Both the position numbers and the translations under genes were made by a program. From Thalassospira sp. (GTDB taxonomy: Bacteria; Pseudomonadota; Alphaproteobacteria; Rhodospirillales; Thalassospiraceae), in the NCBI RefSeq assembly GCF_002709775.1, contig NZ_PAQR01000004.1, positions 1-45,248 of the forward strand: DNA of 45,248 nt, in the 5' to 3' direction. Positions 15,880-24,812 of the stretch are shown here, piece after piece. Numbering within the stretch: the stretch's first letter is position 1; each line of letters starts with the position of its first letter. The notes under the pieces are model-generated. The model searched no databases, was not told where the DNA came from, and was given only the letters and a program-made list of their open reading frames with translations.

Positions 15880-16366
15880 GTCGCAATTTCCTGTGTCGTT
15901 TGGCCTCGGCCTGTGATGCCGGTTTACCGTGCAGATCGACATCCCGCGTTGACCTGACGCAATAGGGTGCCGTGAAAGCGTTGTTTGCACATCTTTACCC
16001 TGCCCGATACGCAGCCACAACCCGCACCGATCATCCGAAGGCCGTTATCCGGCCCGCCACACCCAAAACACTATTGAAACCGGGCTGAGCTAAGCCGATC
16101 CGAACCACAATCACACCCAGAGAAGTCATCACCCCTTGGTTGCGATACCGCGATACCGACCAAGATACGAGCCGCTACAGAGCCTTGAGCTGCAAGCGCT
16201 TTTCGATTCCGCAGCAGGTTGATTAAAAAATATGCATATTTTTTGAACAGCCACAGATTTTGTGCAGTTTTTAATCCGGAGATGACAGAGAAAAGTCACA
16301 ATCCCGGCAAGGAGATTCATAATTTTATCTAGCAAAAACAGATATTTATGAAATTAATTTTGAGTC
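15880..16366. other. Regulatory gap between ubiH and glnK
   Basis: No gene is seen in this stretch. It holds the divergent promoter of ubiH (not placed), the 20-bp palindrome at 16225-16244, and a candidate NtrC-like dyad CCACAGATTTTGTGCA at 16251-16266, about 110 bases before the sigma-54 promoter, a usual enhancer distance. The bases from about 16270 to 16366 are AT-rich and could bend. Confidence 0.5.
16225..16244. repeat. Perfect 20-bp AT-rich palindrome
   Basis: Six A, TATGCATA and six T form an uninterrupted palindrome, 123 bases upstream of the sigma-54 promoter of glnK. The T-run is not preceded by a GC stem, so a terminator is unlikely. Confidence 0.6.
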
Positions 16367-16382
16367 TGGCACGATTCTTGGT
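16367..16382 (+). promoter_or_regulatory. Sigma-54 promoter of glnK-amtB
   Basis: TGGCACG-ATTC-TTGGT matches the -24/-12 consensus TGGCACR-N4-TTGCW except for G instead of C at the -12 GC. Transcription should begin near 16392, leaving a leader of about 60 bases. Control by NtrC under nitrogen limitation is the established pattern for glnK-amtB. Confidence 0.85.
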
Positions 16383-16409
16383 TTGGAACGGGGGACTGCG
16401 AAATCGTGA

Positions 16410-16793
<384 letters not shown>

Positions 16794-16816
16794 GTCCAGA
16801 GACAAGGGGAGACATT

Positions 16817-18145
16817 ATGACTATTTCCATGAAGAAAACCGGCCTTGCTGCTGCGGCAGCTACCGCCCTTCTGGCAATCGCTTCTCCGGCTTTTGCACAG
16901 GACGCAGGCGTTCCGGCTGAAACCCAGTTTATTCTCAACAGCTTCAGCTTCCTGTTCAGTGGCGCAATCGTCATGTTCATGGCTGCTGGCTTTGCGATGC
17001 TTGAAAGCGGCCTGGTTCGTACCAAAAACGTAACCACCATTCTGCTGAAAAACATCAGCCTGTTCGCAATCGCGGGCATCATGTATTACCTCATCGGTTA
17101 CAACCTGATGTACATGGATGTATCTGGCTGGATTGGCTCGCTGAGCCTGTGGAGCGCAGATGACTCCGCCGCACTTGGTGGCGATTTCTCTGGCGGTTAT
17201 TCCGCAACGTCCGACTGGTTCTTCCAGATGGTCTTCGTTGCTACCGCAGCTTCGATCGTTTCCGGTACTGTTGCCGAGCGTATCAAACTGTGGCCGTTCC
17301 TGATCTTCGTCGTTGTTCTGACTGGCGTTCTGTATCCGATCACCGGTGCATGGACCTGGGGCGGCGGCTGGCCCGCAGAGATGGGCTTCTCTGACTTTGC
17401 CGGTTCCACCATTGTTCACTCCGTCGGCGGCTGGGCTGCTCTGACTGGTGCGATCATCCTTGGTGCACGTAAAGGCAAATTCGGAGCAGACGGTTCCGTT
17501 CACCCGATGCCGGGTTCGAACCTTCCTCTTGCAACGCTTGGTACCTTCATCCTGTGGCTCGGCTGGTTCGGCTTCAACGGTGGTTCCCAGCTTGCTATGG
17601 GCACCGGCGCTGACGTCATCGCGATTGCCAACATCTATGGCAACACCACGATGGCTGCTGCTGGTGGTGTAGTTGCCGCAATGCTCCTGACCCAGATCCT
17701 TTACAAAAAGGTCGACCTCACCATGGCACTTAACGGTGCACTGGCTGGTCTGGTCTCGATCACTGCTGCTCCGGACACCCCGACCATTGGTTCGGCGATC
17801 ATCATCGGTGCAATCGGTGGCCTTCTGGTTGTCATCGCGGTTCCGCTGCTCGACAAACTCAAAATCGACGACGTTGTCGGTGCTGTTTCGGTTCACCTTG
17901 TTGCTGGTATCTGGGGCACGCTTGCTGTTCCGTTCACCAATGACGGTGCTTCCTTCGGTACGCAGATCACCGGTATCGTTGCAATGGGTGCCTTCACCAT
18001 CGTTGCTTCGTCGATCGTTTGGCTGGCTCTGAAGTTCACTGTTGGTATTCGCCTCTCCGAGGAAGAAGAAGCCAACGGTGCAGACGCGACCGAGCTTGGC
18101 ATGGAAGCCTATCCGGAATTCGGTAAGGGTTCCCAGCGCTTCTAA
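16817..18145 (+). CDS. amtB: Ammonium transporter AmtB
   Basis: AmtB is a trimeric inner-membrane channel for ammonium. The 442-residue precursor has a cleavable signal peptide (about 1-27, ASPAFA), then eleven predicted membrane helices. The twin pore histidines are His201 (TIVHSVGGW) and His360 (VSVHLVAGIWG). FAMLESGLVRTKN and GWFGFNGGS are further family signatures. The cytoplasmic C-terminal tail VGIRLSEEEEANGAD is the part that contacts GlnK. Codon use is strongly biased (GTT, GCT, CTG, TTC favoured), as expected for a gene that is highly expressed when induced; this bias also creates a long false open frame on the opposite strand. It is co-transcribed with glnK and followed by a tandem hairpin and terminator. 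Confidence 0.97.
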   Translation: MTISMKKTGLAAAAATALLAIASPAFAQDAGVPAETQFILNSFSFLFSGAIVMFMAAGFAMLESGLVRTKNVTTILLKNISLFAIAGIMYYLIGYNLMYMDVSGWIGSLSLWSADDSAALGGDFSGGYSATSDWFFQMVFVATAASIVSGTVAERIKLWPFLIFVVVLTGVLYPITGAWTWGGGWPAEMGFSDFAGSTIVHSVGGWAALTGAIILGARKGKFGADGSVHPMPGSNLPLATLGTFILWLGWFGFNGGSQLAMGTGADVIAIANIYGNTTMAAAGGVVAAMLLTQILYKKVDLTMALNGALAGLVSITAAPDTPTIGSAIIIGAIGGLLVVIAVPLLDKLKIDDVVGAVSVHLVAGIWGTLAVPFTNDGASFGTQITGIVAMGAFTIVASSIVWLALKFTVGIRLSEEEEANGADATELGMEAYPEFGKGSQRF

Positions 18146-18160
18146 GCGAGACTTTCTGAC

Positions 18161-18184
18161 GGATCCCATGTTCGCATGGGATCC
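18161..18184 (+). other. Perfect hairpin downstream of amtB
   Basis: GGATCCCATG-TTCG-CATGGGATCC has a 10-bp stem and a UUCG tetraloop but no T-run. It lies between the stop codon and the true terminator and may protect the mRNA from 3' exonucleases. Confidence 0.7.
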
Positions 18185-18201
18185 AATCCATCAGATCAAA
18201 G

Positions 18202-18234
18202 GCCCGTCCGGGGAAACCCGGGCGGGCTTTTCTT
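18202..18234 (+). terminator. Intrinsic terminator of glnK-amtB
   Basis: An 11-bp GC-rich stem (GCCCGTCCGGG / CCCGGGCGGGC, one G-U pair) closes a GAAA tetraloop and is followed by TTTTCTT. Confidence 0.93.
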
Positions 18235-18410
18235 ATGGCGGAGCCAAGGGCTGCACTTATTTCACGCAAGCCTGTCAGCCGCCGTATAAAGCCGATTTCA
18301 CGCCGCTCTTAAATGTTTCTTTGCACTTTTGGCATAGGGGTAAAGTCAGGGGATTTTACCCATCTTCTGAATAACGGGGCCGTGAAACGCGGACCACAGA
18401 CCATGCTGGA

Positions 18411-19613
18411 ATGACGACGAACATGTTTAACGCGCGCCTGGATCAATTGCCTGCCTATCCGTTTCCGCGATTGGCAACCCTGCTGGACGGTATCGAACCC
18501 GGCCAGCCGCCGCTTGTCATGTCGATCGGCGAACCCCAGCATGAACCGCCCGCCATGATCACCGAGGCGATGGTTAAATATGCCAGCCTTTGGCACAAAT
18601 ACCCGCCCGGTGCCGGTACACCCGAACTGCGCGAGGCCATCAAGAACTGGCTCGATCGCCGCTATAACCTGCCGACAGACATGATTGATCGCGATGATCA
18701 CGTCCTGCCGGTCGCAGGCACGCGCGAAGCGCTTTATCTGATCGCAACCACCGTCATTCCACAGGATCAGCCGGGACCAAAACCAAAGGTCTTGCTGCCC
18801 AACCCGTTCTATCAGGTCTATTGCGGGGCGGCCGTTCTCAATGATGCCGAAATGGTACCGCTCGCCGCCGGCCCGGAAAACGGTTTCCTGCCCGATCTTG
18901 ATCAGATTGATCCCAAGGACCTTGATGCCTGTGCCCTATTCTTCCTGTGCTCGCCTGCCAATCCGCAAGGGGCGATTGCATCGCGGGACTATCTTGAACA
19001 GATCATTGCCCTGGCCCGCAAACATGACTTCGTACTGGCGATGGATGAATGTTACGCCGATATCTATGACCGGACCGCACCGACCGGGGCGCTTGAGATT
19101 TGTGCGGCGCAGGGCGGCAAGATGGACAACATCCTTGTGTTCCACAGCCTGTCGAAACGTTCCAGTGCGCCGGGCCTGAGATCGGGCTTCGTTGCCGGTG
19201 ATGAAAAAATCATCAAACGCTTCACGGCACTTCGCAGCTATTGCTCCGCCACCATTCCAATGCCGGTTATGGCGGCGTCCACAGCGCTTTGGAACGATGA
19301 TGCCCATGCTGAAGCCAATCGCGACATCTATCGCGCCAAAATCGATATTGCCGAGGAAGTCTTTGGCAACCGGTTCGGCTTTTATCGCCCGCCGGGTGGA
19401 TTTTTCCTGTGGCTTGATGTCGGCGATGACGAAGCCGCTACCCAGAAAATCTGGAAAGAAACCGGGGTCAAGGTCATCCCGGGCAGCTATCTTTCGATGA
19501 CCGATGCCAAGGGCAACAATCCGGGCAAACAGTTCATCCGCATTGCCCTTGTCCATGATCTTGAAACCACGCGGGAAGGACTGACCCGCATCGCAAAGGC
19601 GTTGGAAAGCTAA
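18411..19613 (+). CDS. PLP-dependent class I/II aminotransferase, DapC-like
   Basis: This fold-type I aminotransferase of 400 residues resembles the alphaproteobacterial enzymes annotated as succinyldiaminopimelate transaminase (DapC), which would place it in lysine and peptidoglycan precursor synthesis. Visible sites: GTREALYL (phosphate-binding loop), NPFYQVY, LCSPANPQG (cofactor ring contact), DECYADIYD (aspartate to the pyridine nitrogen), HSLSKRSSAPGLRSGF with the Schiff-base lysine, and the substrate-binding arginine in FIRIALVHD. Two ATGs, at 18411 and 18423, compete and neither has a strong ribosome binding site. An inverted repeat (GGGTAAA / TTTACCC, 18338-18361) lies upstream. ftsK follows after 54 bases on the same strand. 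Substrate specificity in this family is hard to read, so DapC is likely but not certain. Confidence 0.85.
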   Translation: MTTNMFNARLDQLPAYPFPRLATLLDGIEPGQPPLVMSIGEPQHEPPAMITEAMVKYASLWHKYPPGAGTPELREAIKNWLDRRYNLPTDMIDRDDHVLPVAGTREALYLIATTVIPQDQPGPKPKVLLPNPFYQVYCGAAVLNDAEMVPLAAGPENGFLPDLDQIDPKDLDACALFFLCSPANPQGAIASRDYLEQIIALARKHDFVLAMDECYADIYDRTAPTGALEICAAQGGKMDNILVFHSLSKRSSAPGLRSGFVAGDEKIIKRFTALRSYCSATIPMPVMAASTALWNDDAHAEANRDIYRAKIDIAEEVFGNRFGFYRPPGGFFLWLDVGDDEAATQKIWKETGVKVIPGSYLSMTDAKGNNPGKQFIRIALVHDLETTREGLTRIAKALES

Positions 19614-19667
19614 ACCCGGCACCTCGCCCCGGCAGAACAGCAGGACTTAACCAGAACGGATACCCAG

Positions 19668-22118
19668 ATGAGCAGCCAGTCAAACACTCTTGGAACCGCT
19701 TTCATGCCCGGCAGTCTCGTAACACTGCTCAAGCGCAGTGGTTTGCGGTTTTGCGGCCTTGGGCTGGTATTGCTGGCCATGGCGCTGTTCGTCATGCTGA
19801 TCGGCTTCCATCCGGGCGACCCATCCTTTAACCATGCCACGGACCGCACGACGGTATTTAATCCGCTGGGCATTGTTGGTGCCTATGGCGCGGATGTGAT
19901 GCTGCGTACACTTGGTCTGGCGTCTGCACTGATTACGGTTTTGCTGGTTGGTTGGGGATTGCGCCTGATTGCGGTGAAACCGTTCCGCTGGATGTGGGTG
20001 CGCTTCCTTGTTCTGCCGCTGGCCCTGCTTCTGGTGGCAACCTCGGCCGCAGCCATTCAGCCGGGCATGCATTGGCCGCTCACCGTCGGACTTGGCGGCT
20101 TTGCCGGTGATTTGCTGCTGGGCAAGCTTCAGGCCGGTTTTGCCATGATCGGTGTGCCCGGTGCACGGGCATTGATTGCGCTGGCATCCATGGTGCTTGG
20201 TCTGGCGCTGACGATCTTTTGCATGGCCTATTCCCTGTCGGAATGGGAACGGTTGGGCACCGCGCTTTCCTTTGCGGGCGGCAAGGTGATTTCGGGAATT
20301 CGCGCCATTATCCCGACCGGCAGCAATGACGAACCGATTGCCAAACGTGCACCCGGCTCGCGTCAGGAACCGTCGATGGACAAGGGCAAATCGAAGCTTG
20401 GCACGGCGATTTCGACCCGCAAGTCCGAACCGACGACCACCGCCGATGACGATGACGGGTTTGACGATGATGACGGCGATCACGAACCGCCGGTACATAT
20501 CGTTGCCGCCCCGGCAGCCAAGCTGCAACCAAGCCAGAAGGCCGCAGCCCAACGGCAGGCATCATTTGATCTGGGATCTGAAGAATACCGCTTCCCGCCG
20601 CTTGATCTATTGCAGGAAGCCGATCCGGCCGATGCCAACCCGATTGATCAGGAAGCACTGGCGCAAAATGCCCGCCTGCTTGAAACCGTGCTTCAGGACT
20701 TTGGCGTCAAGGGCGAGATCGTGCAGGTCCGTCCGGGCCCGGTTGTCACACTTTATGAGCTGGAGCCGGCTGCGGGCGTCAAATCATCGCGCGTCATTGG
20801 CCTTGCCGATGATATTGCGCGCTCCATGAGTGCGATTGCTGCCCGTGTTGCCGTGGTGCCGGGGCGTAACGTCATCGGGATCGAGCTTCCCAATGTGCGG
20901 CGTGAAACCGTGCATCTGCATGAAATTCTGGCATCGAGTGATTTTGAAAAGAATAGCGGCAAGCTCAATATGAGCCTGGGCAAGGATATCGGCGGCACCC
21001 CGGTGATTGCCGACCTTGCCAAAATGCCGCACTTGCTGATTGCCGGTACTACCGGTTCGGGTAAGTCGGTTGGTGTGAATGCGATGATCCTGTCATTGCT
21101 GTATCGAATGAAGCCCGAAGAATGCCGCTTCATCATGATCGACCCCAAGATGCTTGAACTGTCGATCTATGATGGCATCCCGCACCTGCTGACCCCGGTT
21201 GTCACCGACCCGCACAAGGCTGTTGTCGCCCTGAAATGGGCGGTGCGCGAGATGGAAGACCGGTATCGCGCCATGAGCCAGGTCGGGGTTCGTAACATTG
21301 CGGGCTATAACAAACGCATCAAGGAAGCCGCTGCCAAGGGCGAGCAACTGACCCGACGCGTTCAGACCGGCTTTGATCCGGAAACCGGCAAACCGATCTT
21401 TGAAGATCAGGAACTGCCGATGGAGCCGCTGCCGTTTATCGTCATCATCGTTGACGAGATGGCCGACCTGATGTTGGTTGCCGGCAAGGATGTCGAGGCC
21501 TCCATCCAGCGTCTGGCACAGATGGCGCGTGCGGCCGGCCTGCACCTGATCATGGCGACCCAGCGTCCGTCGGTCGACGTTATTACCGGTACGATCAAGG
21601 CCAACTTCCCGACACGTATTTCCTATTCCGTGACGTCCAAGATCGACTCACGCACCATTCTGGGTGAAATGGGCGCGGAGCAGCTCCTGGGTCAGGGTGA
21701 TATGCTTTACATGGGTCAGGGTGGCCGTTTGCAACGTGTTCACGGCCCGTTTGTTTCCGACGAGGAAGTCGAAAGCATCGTCAAGCATCTGCGCGATCAG
21801 GGCGATCCGGCCTATCTTGAAACCGTTACCGAAGAACCTGAAGAAGACCCGGTTGCAGCCTATATGGGCGGCGGCAATGCTGGTGCTGGCGGCGGTGCAG
21901 GATCAGATGATGATCTTTACAATCAGGCAGTCGGCATCGTGCTTCGCGAGAAGAAGGCATCAACCAGCTTCATCCAGCGCAAGCTTTCCATCGGCTACAA
22001 CCGCGCAGCGCGCATCATCGAACAGATGGAAGAAAACGGCGTCGTTTCGGCCGCCAACCATGTCGGCAAGCGCGAGGTCCTGATGGAAAACATGGATGGT
22101 ACGCCCTACAAGTACTGA
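19668..22118 (+). CDS. ftsK: DNA translocase FtsK
   Basis: FtsK is a septal motor that pumps chromosomal DNA and triggers dimer resolution during division. The 816-residue protein has four N-terminal membrane helices (about 25-47, 76-101, 109-130, 158-190), a short acidic linker (about 210-300, DDDDGFDDDDGDHE), an ATPase motor with Walker A AGTTGSGKSVGVN near residue 460 and Walker B IIVDEMADLM near 590, and a C-terminal gamma winged-helix domain (about 745-805, QRKLSIGYNRAARIIEQMEENG) that reads the KOPS orientation sequences. All parts are present and intact. In many alphaproteobacteria lolA follows ftsK; here a terminator and then a chemoreceptor gene follow instead. Confidence 0.96.
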   Translation: MSSQSNTLGTAFMPGSLVTLLKRSGLRFCGLGLVLLAMALFVMLIGFHPGDPSFNHATDRTTVFNPLGIVGAYGADVMLRTLGLASALITVLLVGWGLRLIAVKPFRWMWVRFLVLPLALLLVATSAAAIQPGMHWPLTVGLGGFAGDLLLGKLQAGFAMIGVPGARALIALASMVLGLALTIFCMAYSLSEWERLGTALSFAGGKVISGIRAIIPTGSNDEPIAKRAPGSRQEPSMDKGKSKLGTAISTRKSEPTTTADDDDGFDDDDGDHEPPVHIVAAPAAKLQPSQKAAAQRQASFDLGSEEYRFPPLDLLQEADPADANPIDQEALAQNARLLETVLQDFGVKGEIVQVRPGPVVTLYELEPAAGVKSSRVIGLADDIARSMSAIAARVAVVPGRNVIGIELPNVRRETVHLHEILASSDFEKNSGKLNMSLGKDIGGTPVIADLAKMPHLLIAGTTGSGKSVGVNAMILSLLYRMKPEECRFIMIDPKMLELSIYDGIPHLLTPVVTDPHKAVVALKWAVREMEDRYRAMSQVGVRNIAGYNKRIKEAAAKGEQLTRRVQTGFDPETGKPIFEDQELPMEPLPFIVIIVDEMADLMLVAGKDVEASIQRLAQMARAAGLHLIMATQRPSVDVITGTIKANFPTRISYSVTSKIDSRTILGEMGAEQLLGQGDMLYMGQGGRLQRVHGPFVSDEEVESIVKHLRDQGDPAYLETVTEEPEEDPVAAYMGGGNAGAGGGAGSDDDLYNQAVGIVLREKKASTSFIQRKLSIGYNRAARIIEQMEENGVVSAANHVGKREVLMENMDGTPYKY

Positions 22119-22162
22119 TCCATCGCTGAGTTGATCGGCTGAGCGTCATTCCAGAGATATAT

Positions 22163-22193
22163 AAAGGCGGGTCACGATGGTGGCCCGCCTTTT
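22163..22193 (+). terminator. Intrinsic terminator after ftsK
   Basis: A 13-bp stem, AAAGGCGGGTCAC / GTGGCCCGCCTTT (one G-U pair), encloses the tetraloop GATG and ends in a short T-run. Confidence 0.9.
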
Positions 22194-22567
22194 GTCATCA
22201 AAGGTAAAAATGAAATTGTTTGGCAGTCGACTCGAACCGCCAGGTGAAAATTGGGTTGCTTGCCGCGCGGACAGGATCATTTACCCGGGGTTGAAACCCG
22301 GCCAGCCCGTTCGGGCCAGGTCGCGATTCCCCAGCAAGACACGCACATTGCGTTCTTTTTAATATTTACAACTAAATCAAAAGAACATAATTTACCCGAT
22401 TACAATATATAGATGTTTTATTTTCATACACTTAGCGTGTTTTTCTTCAGTGATTTAATTCACATCAATGTATGATTCTCAGAGTTCACTATAGCCACAC
22501 TTGATCTGCTTTTTCTTCGATCAATCGGTCCACATACACTCATCATACATTCGGGTTAGGTCCTACA
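22194..22567. other. Gap upstream of the chemoreceptor gene
   Basis: I find no gene here. Bases 22284-22320 hold two GC-rich hairpins (CCGGG/CCCGG and GCCC-GTTC-GGGC). Bases 22360-22480 are very AT-rich, and TTGATC-N12-GATCAA lies at 22501-22524, 44 bases before the chemoreceptor start. I cannot identify a sigma-28 or sigma-70 promoter with confidence. Confidence 0.5.
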
Positions 22568-24253
22568 ATGAGGCTCTCTGATTTTTCATTCGCGTGGAAG
22601 TTGCGCGGCGTAATGGTTCTGGTGGCAATCGCGCTGGCGGCGTCTTCCATTCTGAACTTGTACTCCCTTTACGAAACCATGGTCGAAGATCGCAAGATCA
22701 CCCTGCGCTATGTTGTGGATCAGTCGACGAGCATCGTTCAGGACTACGCCAAGCGCGCCAAGGCCGGCGACATGAGCGAGGCCGAGGCGAAGGAAACCGC
22801 GCTTGCCACACTTGCGAGCCAGCGATTTGATAACAACAACTATGTCTTTGTCATGGAACGCGACGGCACGATGGCAATGCATCCGCTGGCCCCCAATCTG
22901 GTCGGTAAAAGTGCCGGGTCAATCAAGGATCCGACCGGCGCGACCCCGATTGCGGATCTGAGCACCGTTGCCGTTCAGGCAGGTGAGGGATTTGTTTCCT
23001 ATGTCTGGCCGCACCCAAGCACGAACAATGATGAGCCGAAACTGGCCTATGCCAAGCTGGTAAAGGGTTGGGATCTGGTCGTTGCCGCAGGCATTTATAC
23101 AGATGATGTTGATGCTGCTTTCTGGAATGTCGCAACCCTCGATATTATCGCCCTCGTGATCATCATGGCCGTGATTGGCGGGCTCGCCTTTGCGATCGAA
23201 CGCAGCACAACCGCCCCAATGCGCGGCATCACCGCGGCGCTGTCACGCCTTGCCGATGGGGATACTTCGGTCAGTAGTGACGCTGCAGATCGTAAGGACG
23301 AAATCGGTGATCTGGCCCGCGCGCTGGAAGTCTTCCGGGAGAACCGTGAAAAAGCCGATCGTCTGCAAAAGGAACAGGAAGCCGCAAACGATGCCCAGCT
23401 TGCACGCGCCAAACAGGTCGCTGCCCGCATTGCACAGTTCGAACAGGATGTCGAAAGCGATCTGACCGTGGTCAATGCCGCGGTTGATCAACTGCGTGGC
23501 ACAGCAACCGGCATGGCAGCCCAGTCTGATCAAACATCAAGTCAGGCCGCAAATGTTGCGGCCGCCACCGAACAGGCCGCAACCAACGTTGAGACAGTTG
23601 CGTCCGCTGCCGAGCAGCTGGCAGCCGCCATTGATGAAATCACCGCCCAGGTTAGCCGTTCATCGGATATTGCACAATCAGGTGCCGATGAGGCAGATGA
23701 CGCCAGCTCGATCTTTGCCGAACTGGCAAATGCATCAGACAAGATTGGCGAAGTGGTTGAGCTCATCCAGTCGATTGCCGAACAGACCAACCTTCTGGCC
23801 CTAAATGCGACGATCGAGGCCGCACGTGCGGGTGAAGCTGGCAAAGGCTTTGCCGTTGTCGCAGCCGAGGTCAAAAACCTTGCCAATCAGACCACACGCG
23901 CGACCGAAGACATCGCCGGGCAGATCGAAGGCATTCAGAACAGCACACAAGGTGCCCTTGGCGCGATTGAACATCTGTCATCGCGTATGAAGGAACTGAA
24001 CGAGGTTGCCGGTGGCATCGCCGCAGCCGTGAGCGAACAGGACGCCGCAACCGGTGAAATCGCGCGTAACGTCGCCGAAGCCGCCGCAGGCACCAAGGAA
24101 GTTGCGCATAACGTGGTTGGCCTTCGTGAATCTGCCGAGGAAGAACGTCAGTCATCCGGTGAGGTGCTTAGCGCATCCAACAGCCTGTCGGACAAATCGC
24201 AGGCCCTTCTGTGGCAGATCAAGCGGTTCCTTGAAGACATCCGGGCCGCCTGA
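22568..24253 (+). CDS. Methyl-accepting chemotaxis protein with single Cache domain
   Basis: This transmembrane chemoreceptor controls CheA in response to a periplasmic ligand. The 561-residue protein has a first membrane helix (about 13-33), a periplasmic single-Cache domain (about 35-185) with [18 protein letters not shown] and [16 protein letters not shown], a second helix (about 190-210), a HAMP domain (about 212-265), and a long coiled-coil signalling domain. The hairpin tip [19 protein letters not shown] lies near residue 410. The protein lacks a C-terminal pentapeptide for CheR tethering. Single-Cache receptors often bind small organic acids, but the ligand is not readable here. It is transcribed alone, with terminators on both sides. 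Confidence 0.95.
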   Translation: MRLSDFSFAWKLRGVMVLVAIALAASSILNLYSLYETMVEDRKITLRYVVDQSTSIVQDYAKRAKAGDMSEAEAKETALATLASQRFDNNNYVFVMERDGTMAMHPLAPNLVGKSAGSIKDPTGATPIADLSTVAVQAGEGFVSYVWPHPSTNNDEPKLAYAKLVKGWDLVVAAGIYTDDVDAAFWNVATLDIIALVIIMAVIGGLAFAIERSTTAPMRGITAALSRLADGDTSVSSDAADRKDEIGDLARALEVFRENREKADRLQKEQEAANDAQLARAKQVAARIAQFEQDVESDLTVVNAAVDQLRGTATGMAAQSDQTSSQAANVAAATEQAATNVETVASAAEQLAAAIDEITAQVSRSSDIAQSGADEADDASSIFAELANASDKIGEVVELIQSIAEQTNLLALNATIEAARAGEAGKGFAVVAAEVKNLANQTTRATEDIAGQIEGIQNSTQGALGAIEHLSSRMKELNEVAGGIAAAVSEQDAATGEIARNVAEAAAGTKEVAHNVVGLRESAEEERQSSGEVLSASNSLSDKSQALLWQIKRFLEDIRAA

Positions 24254-24272
24254 TTTCAAAGGCAGCGAACAG

Positions 24273-24307
24273 AAAAAAGGCGGGCTGAAATTCAGCCCGC
24301 CTTTTTT
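24273..24307. terminator. Bidirectional terminator between the chemoreceptor gene and trxA
   Basis: A6-GGCGGGCTGAA and TTCAGCCCGCC-T6 form a very stable stem with matching A- and T-runs, serving both converging genes. Confidence 0.93.
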
Positions 24308-24328
24308 GATTTCATGATCCGACGAAGA

Positions 24329-24649
24329 TCAGATCGACTGGTTGATCCAGTCGACAAGGGCGCTTTTCGGCAGTGCGCCGACTTTCATCGCCGCGACTTC
24401 CCCGCCCTTGAAGATCATCAGGGTCGGAATGCCACGAACACCGTATTTCGCCGGGGTGTTCGGGTTTTCGTCGATATTCACCTTGGCGATCTTGAGCTTG
24501 CCGCCCAGTTCACCAGCGATTTCATCGAGATATGGGGCAATCTGTTTGCACGGACCGCACCACTCAGCCCAGAAATCGACCAAAACCGGGTCGTTGGAAC
24601 CCAGAACGTCGGTATCGAACGAACCGTCGGAAACTTTAATCGTGGTCAT
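24329..24649 (-). CDS. trxA: Thioredoxin
   Basis: Thioredoxin 1 is the general cytoplasmic disulfide reductant, recycled by thioredoxin reductase. The 106-residue length is normal. [10 protein letters not shown] carries the active-site cysteines Cys31 and Cys34, and [13 protein letters not shown] carries the cis-proline. The ATG at 24649 is preceded by AGGA. It is the last gene of the tsaE-amgK/murU-addB-addA-trxA block, but the 163-base gap from addA contains its own promoter and a structured leader, so it can be expressed independently of the repair genes. addA next to trxA is a common alphaproteobacterial order. Confidence 0.96.
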   Translation of the reverse strand: MTTIKVSDGSFDTDVLGSNDPVLVDFWAEWCGPCKQIAPYLDEIAGELGGKLKIAKVNIDENPNTPAKYGVRGIPTLMIFKGGEVAAMKVGALPKSALVDWINQSI

Positions 24650-24670
24650 ACTTTCAGATCCTAGTTGTTA

Positions 24671-24701
24671 CGAGGCAAGGCGGGCGAACCCGCGAACCTC
24701 G
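24671..24701 (-). promoter_or_regulatory. Stem-loop in the trxA leader
   Basis: The inner stem GCGGG-CGAA-CCCGC and the outer arms CGAGG / CCTCG, separated by a small internal loop, sit between the trxA promoter and its ribosome binding site. There is no T-run. It could also be the 3' end structure of the addA message. Confidence 0.5.
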
Positions 24702-24718
24702 ATCCGCTTTATGAGGCC

Positions 24719-24747
24719 AAGGTAGGCAGCACGGATGCAAACGTCAA
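24719..24747 (-). promoter_or_regulatory. Candidate sigma-70 promoter of trxA
   Basis: On the minus strand TTGACG and TACCTT are separated by exactly 17 bases, with the expected start about 60 bases before the trxA ATG. Confidence 0.6.
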
Positions 24748-24812
24748 GCGCATTGGGACCCTGCGCATTATCACACCCGCGCGAAGTCAGGCATGACGCA
24801 GAGTCGATAACA

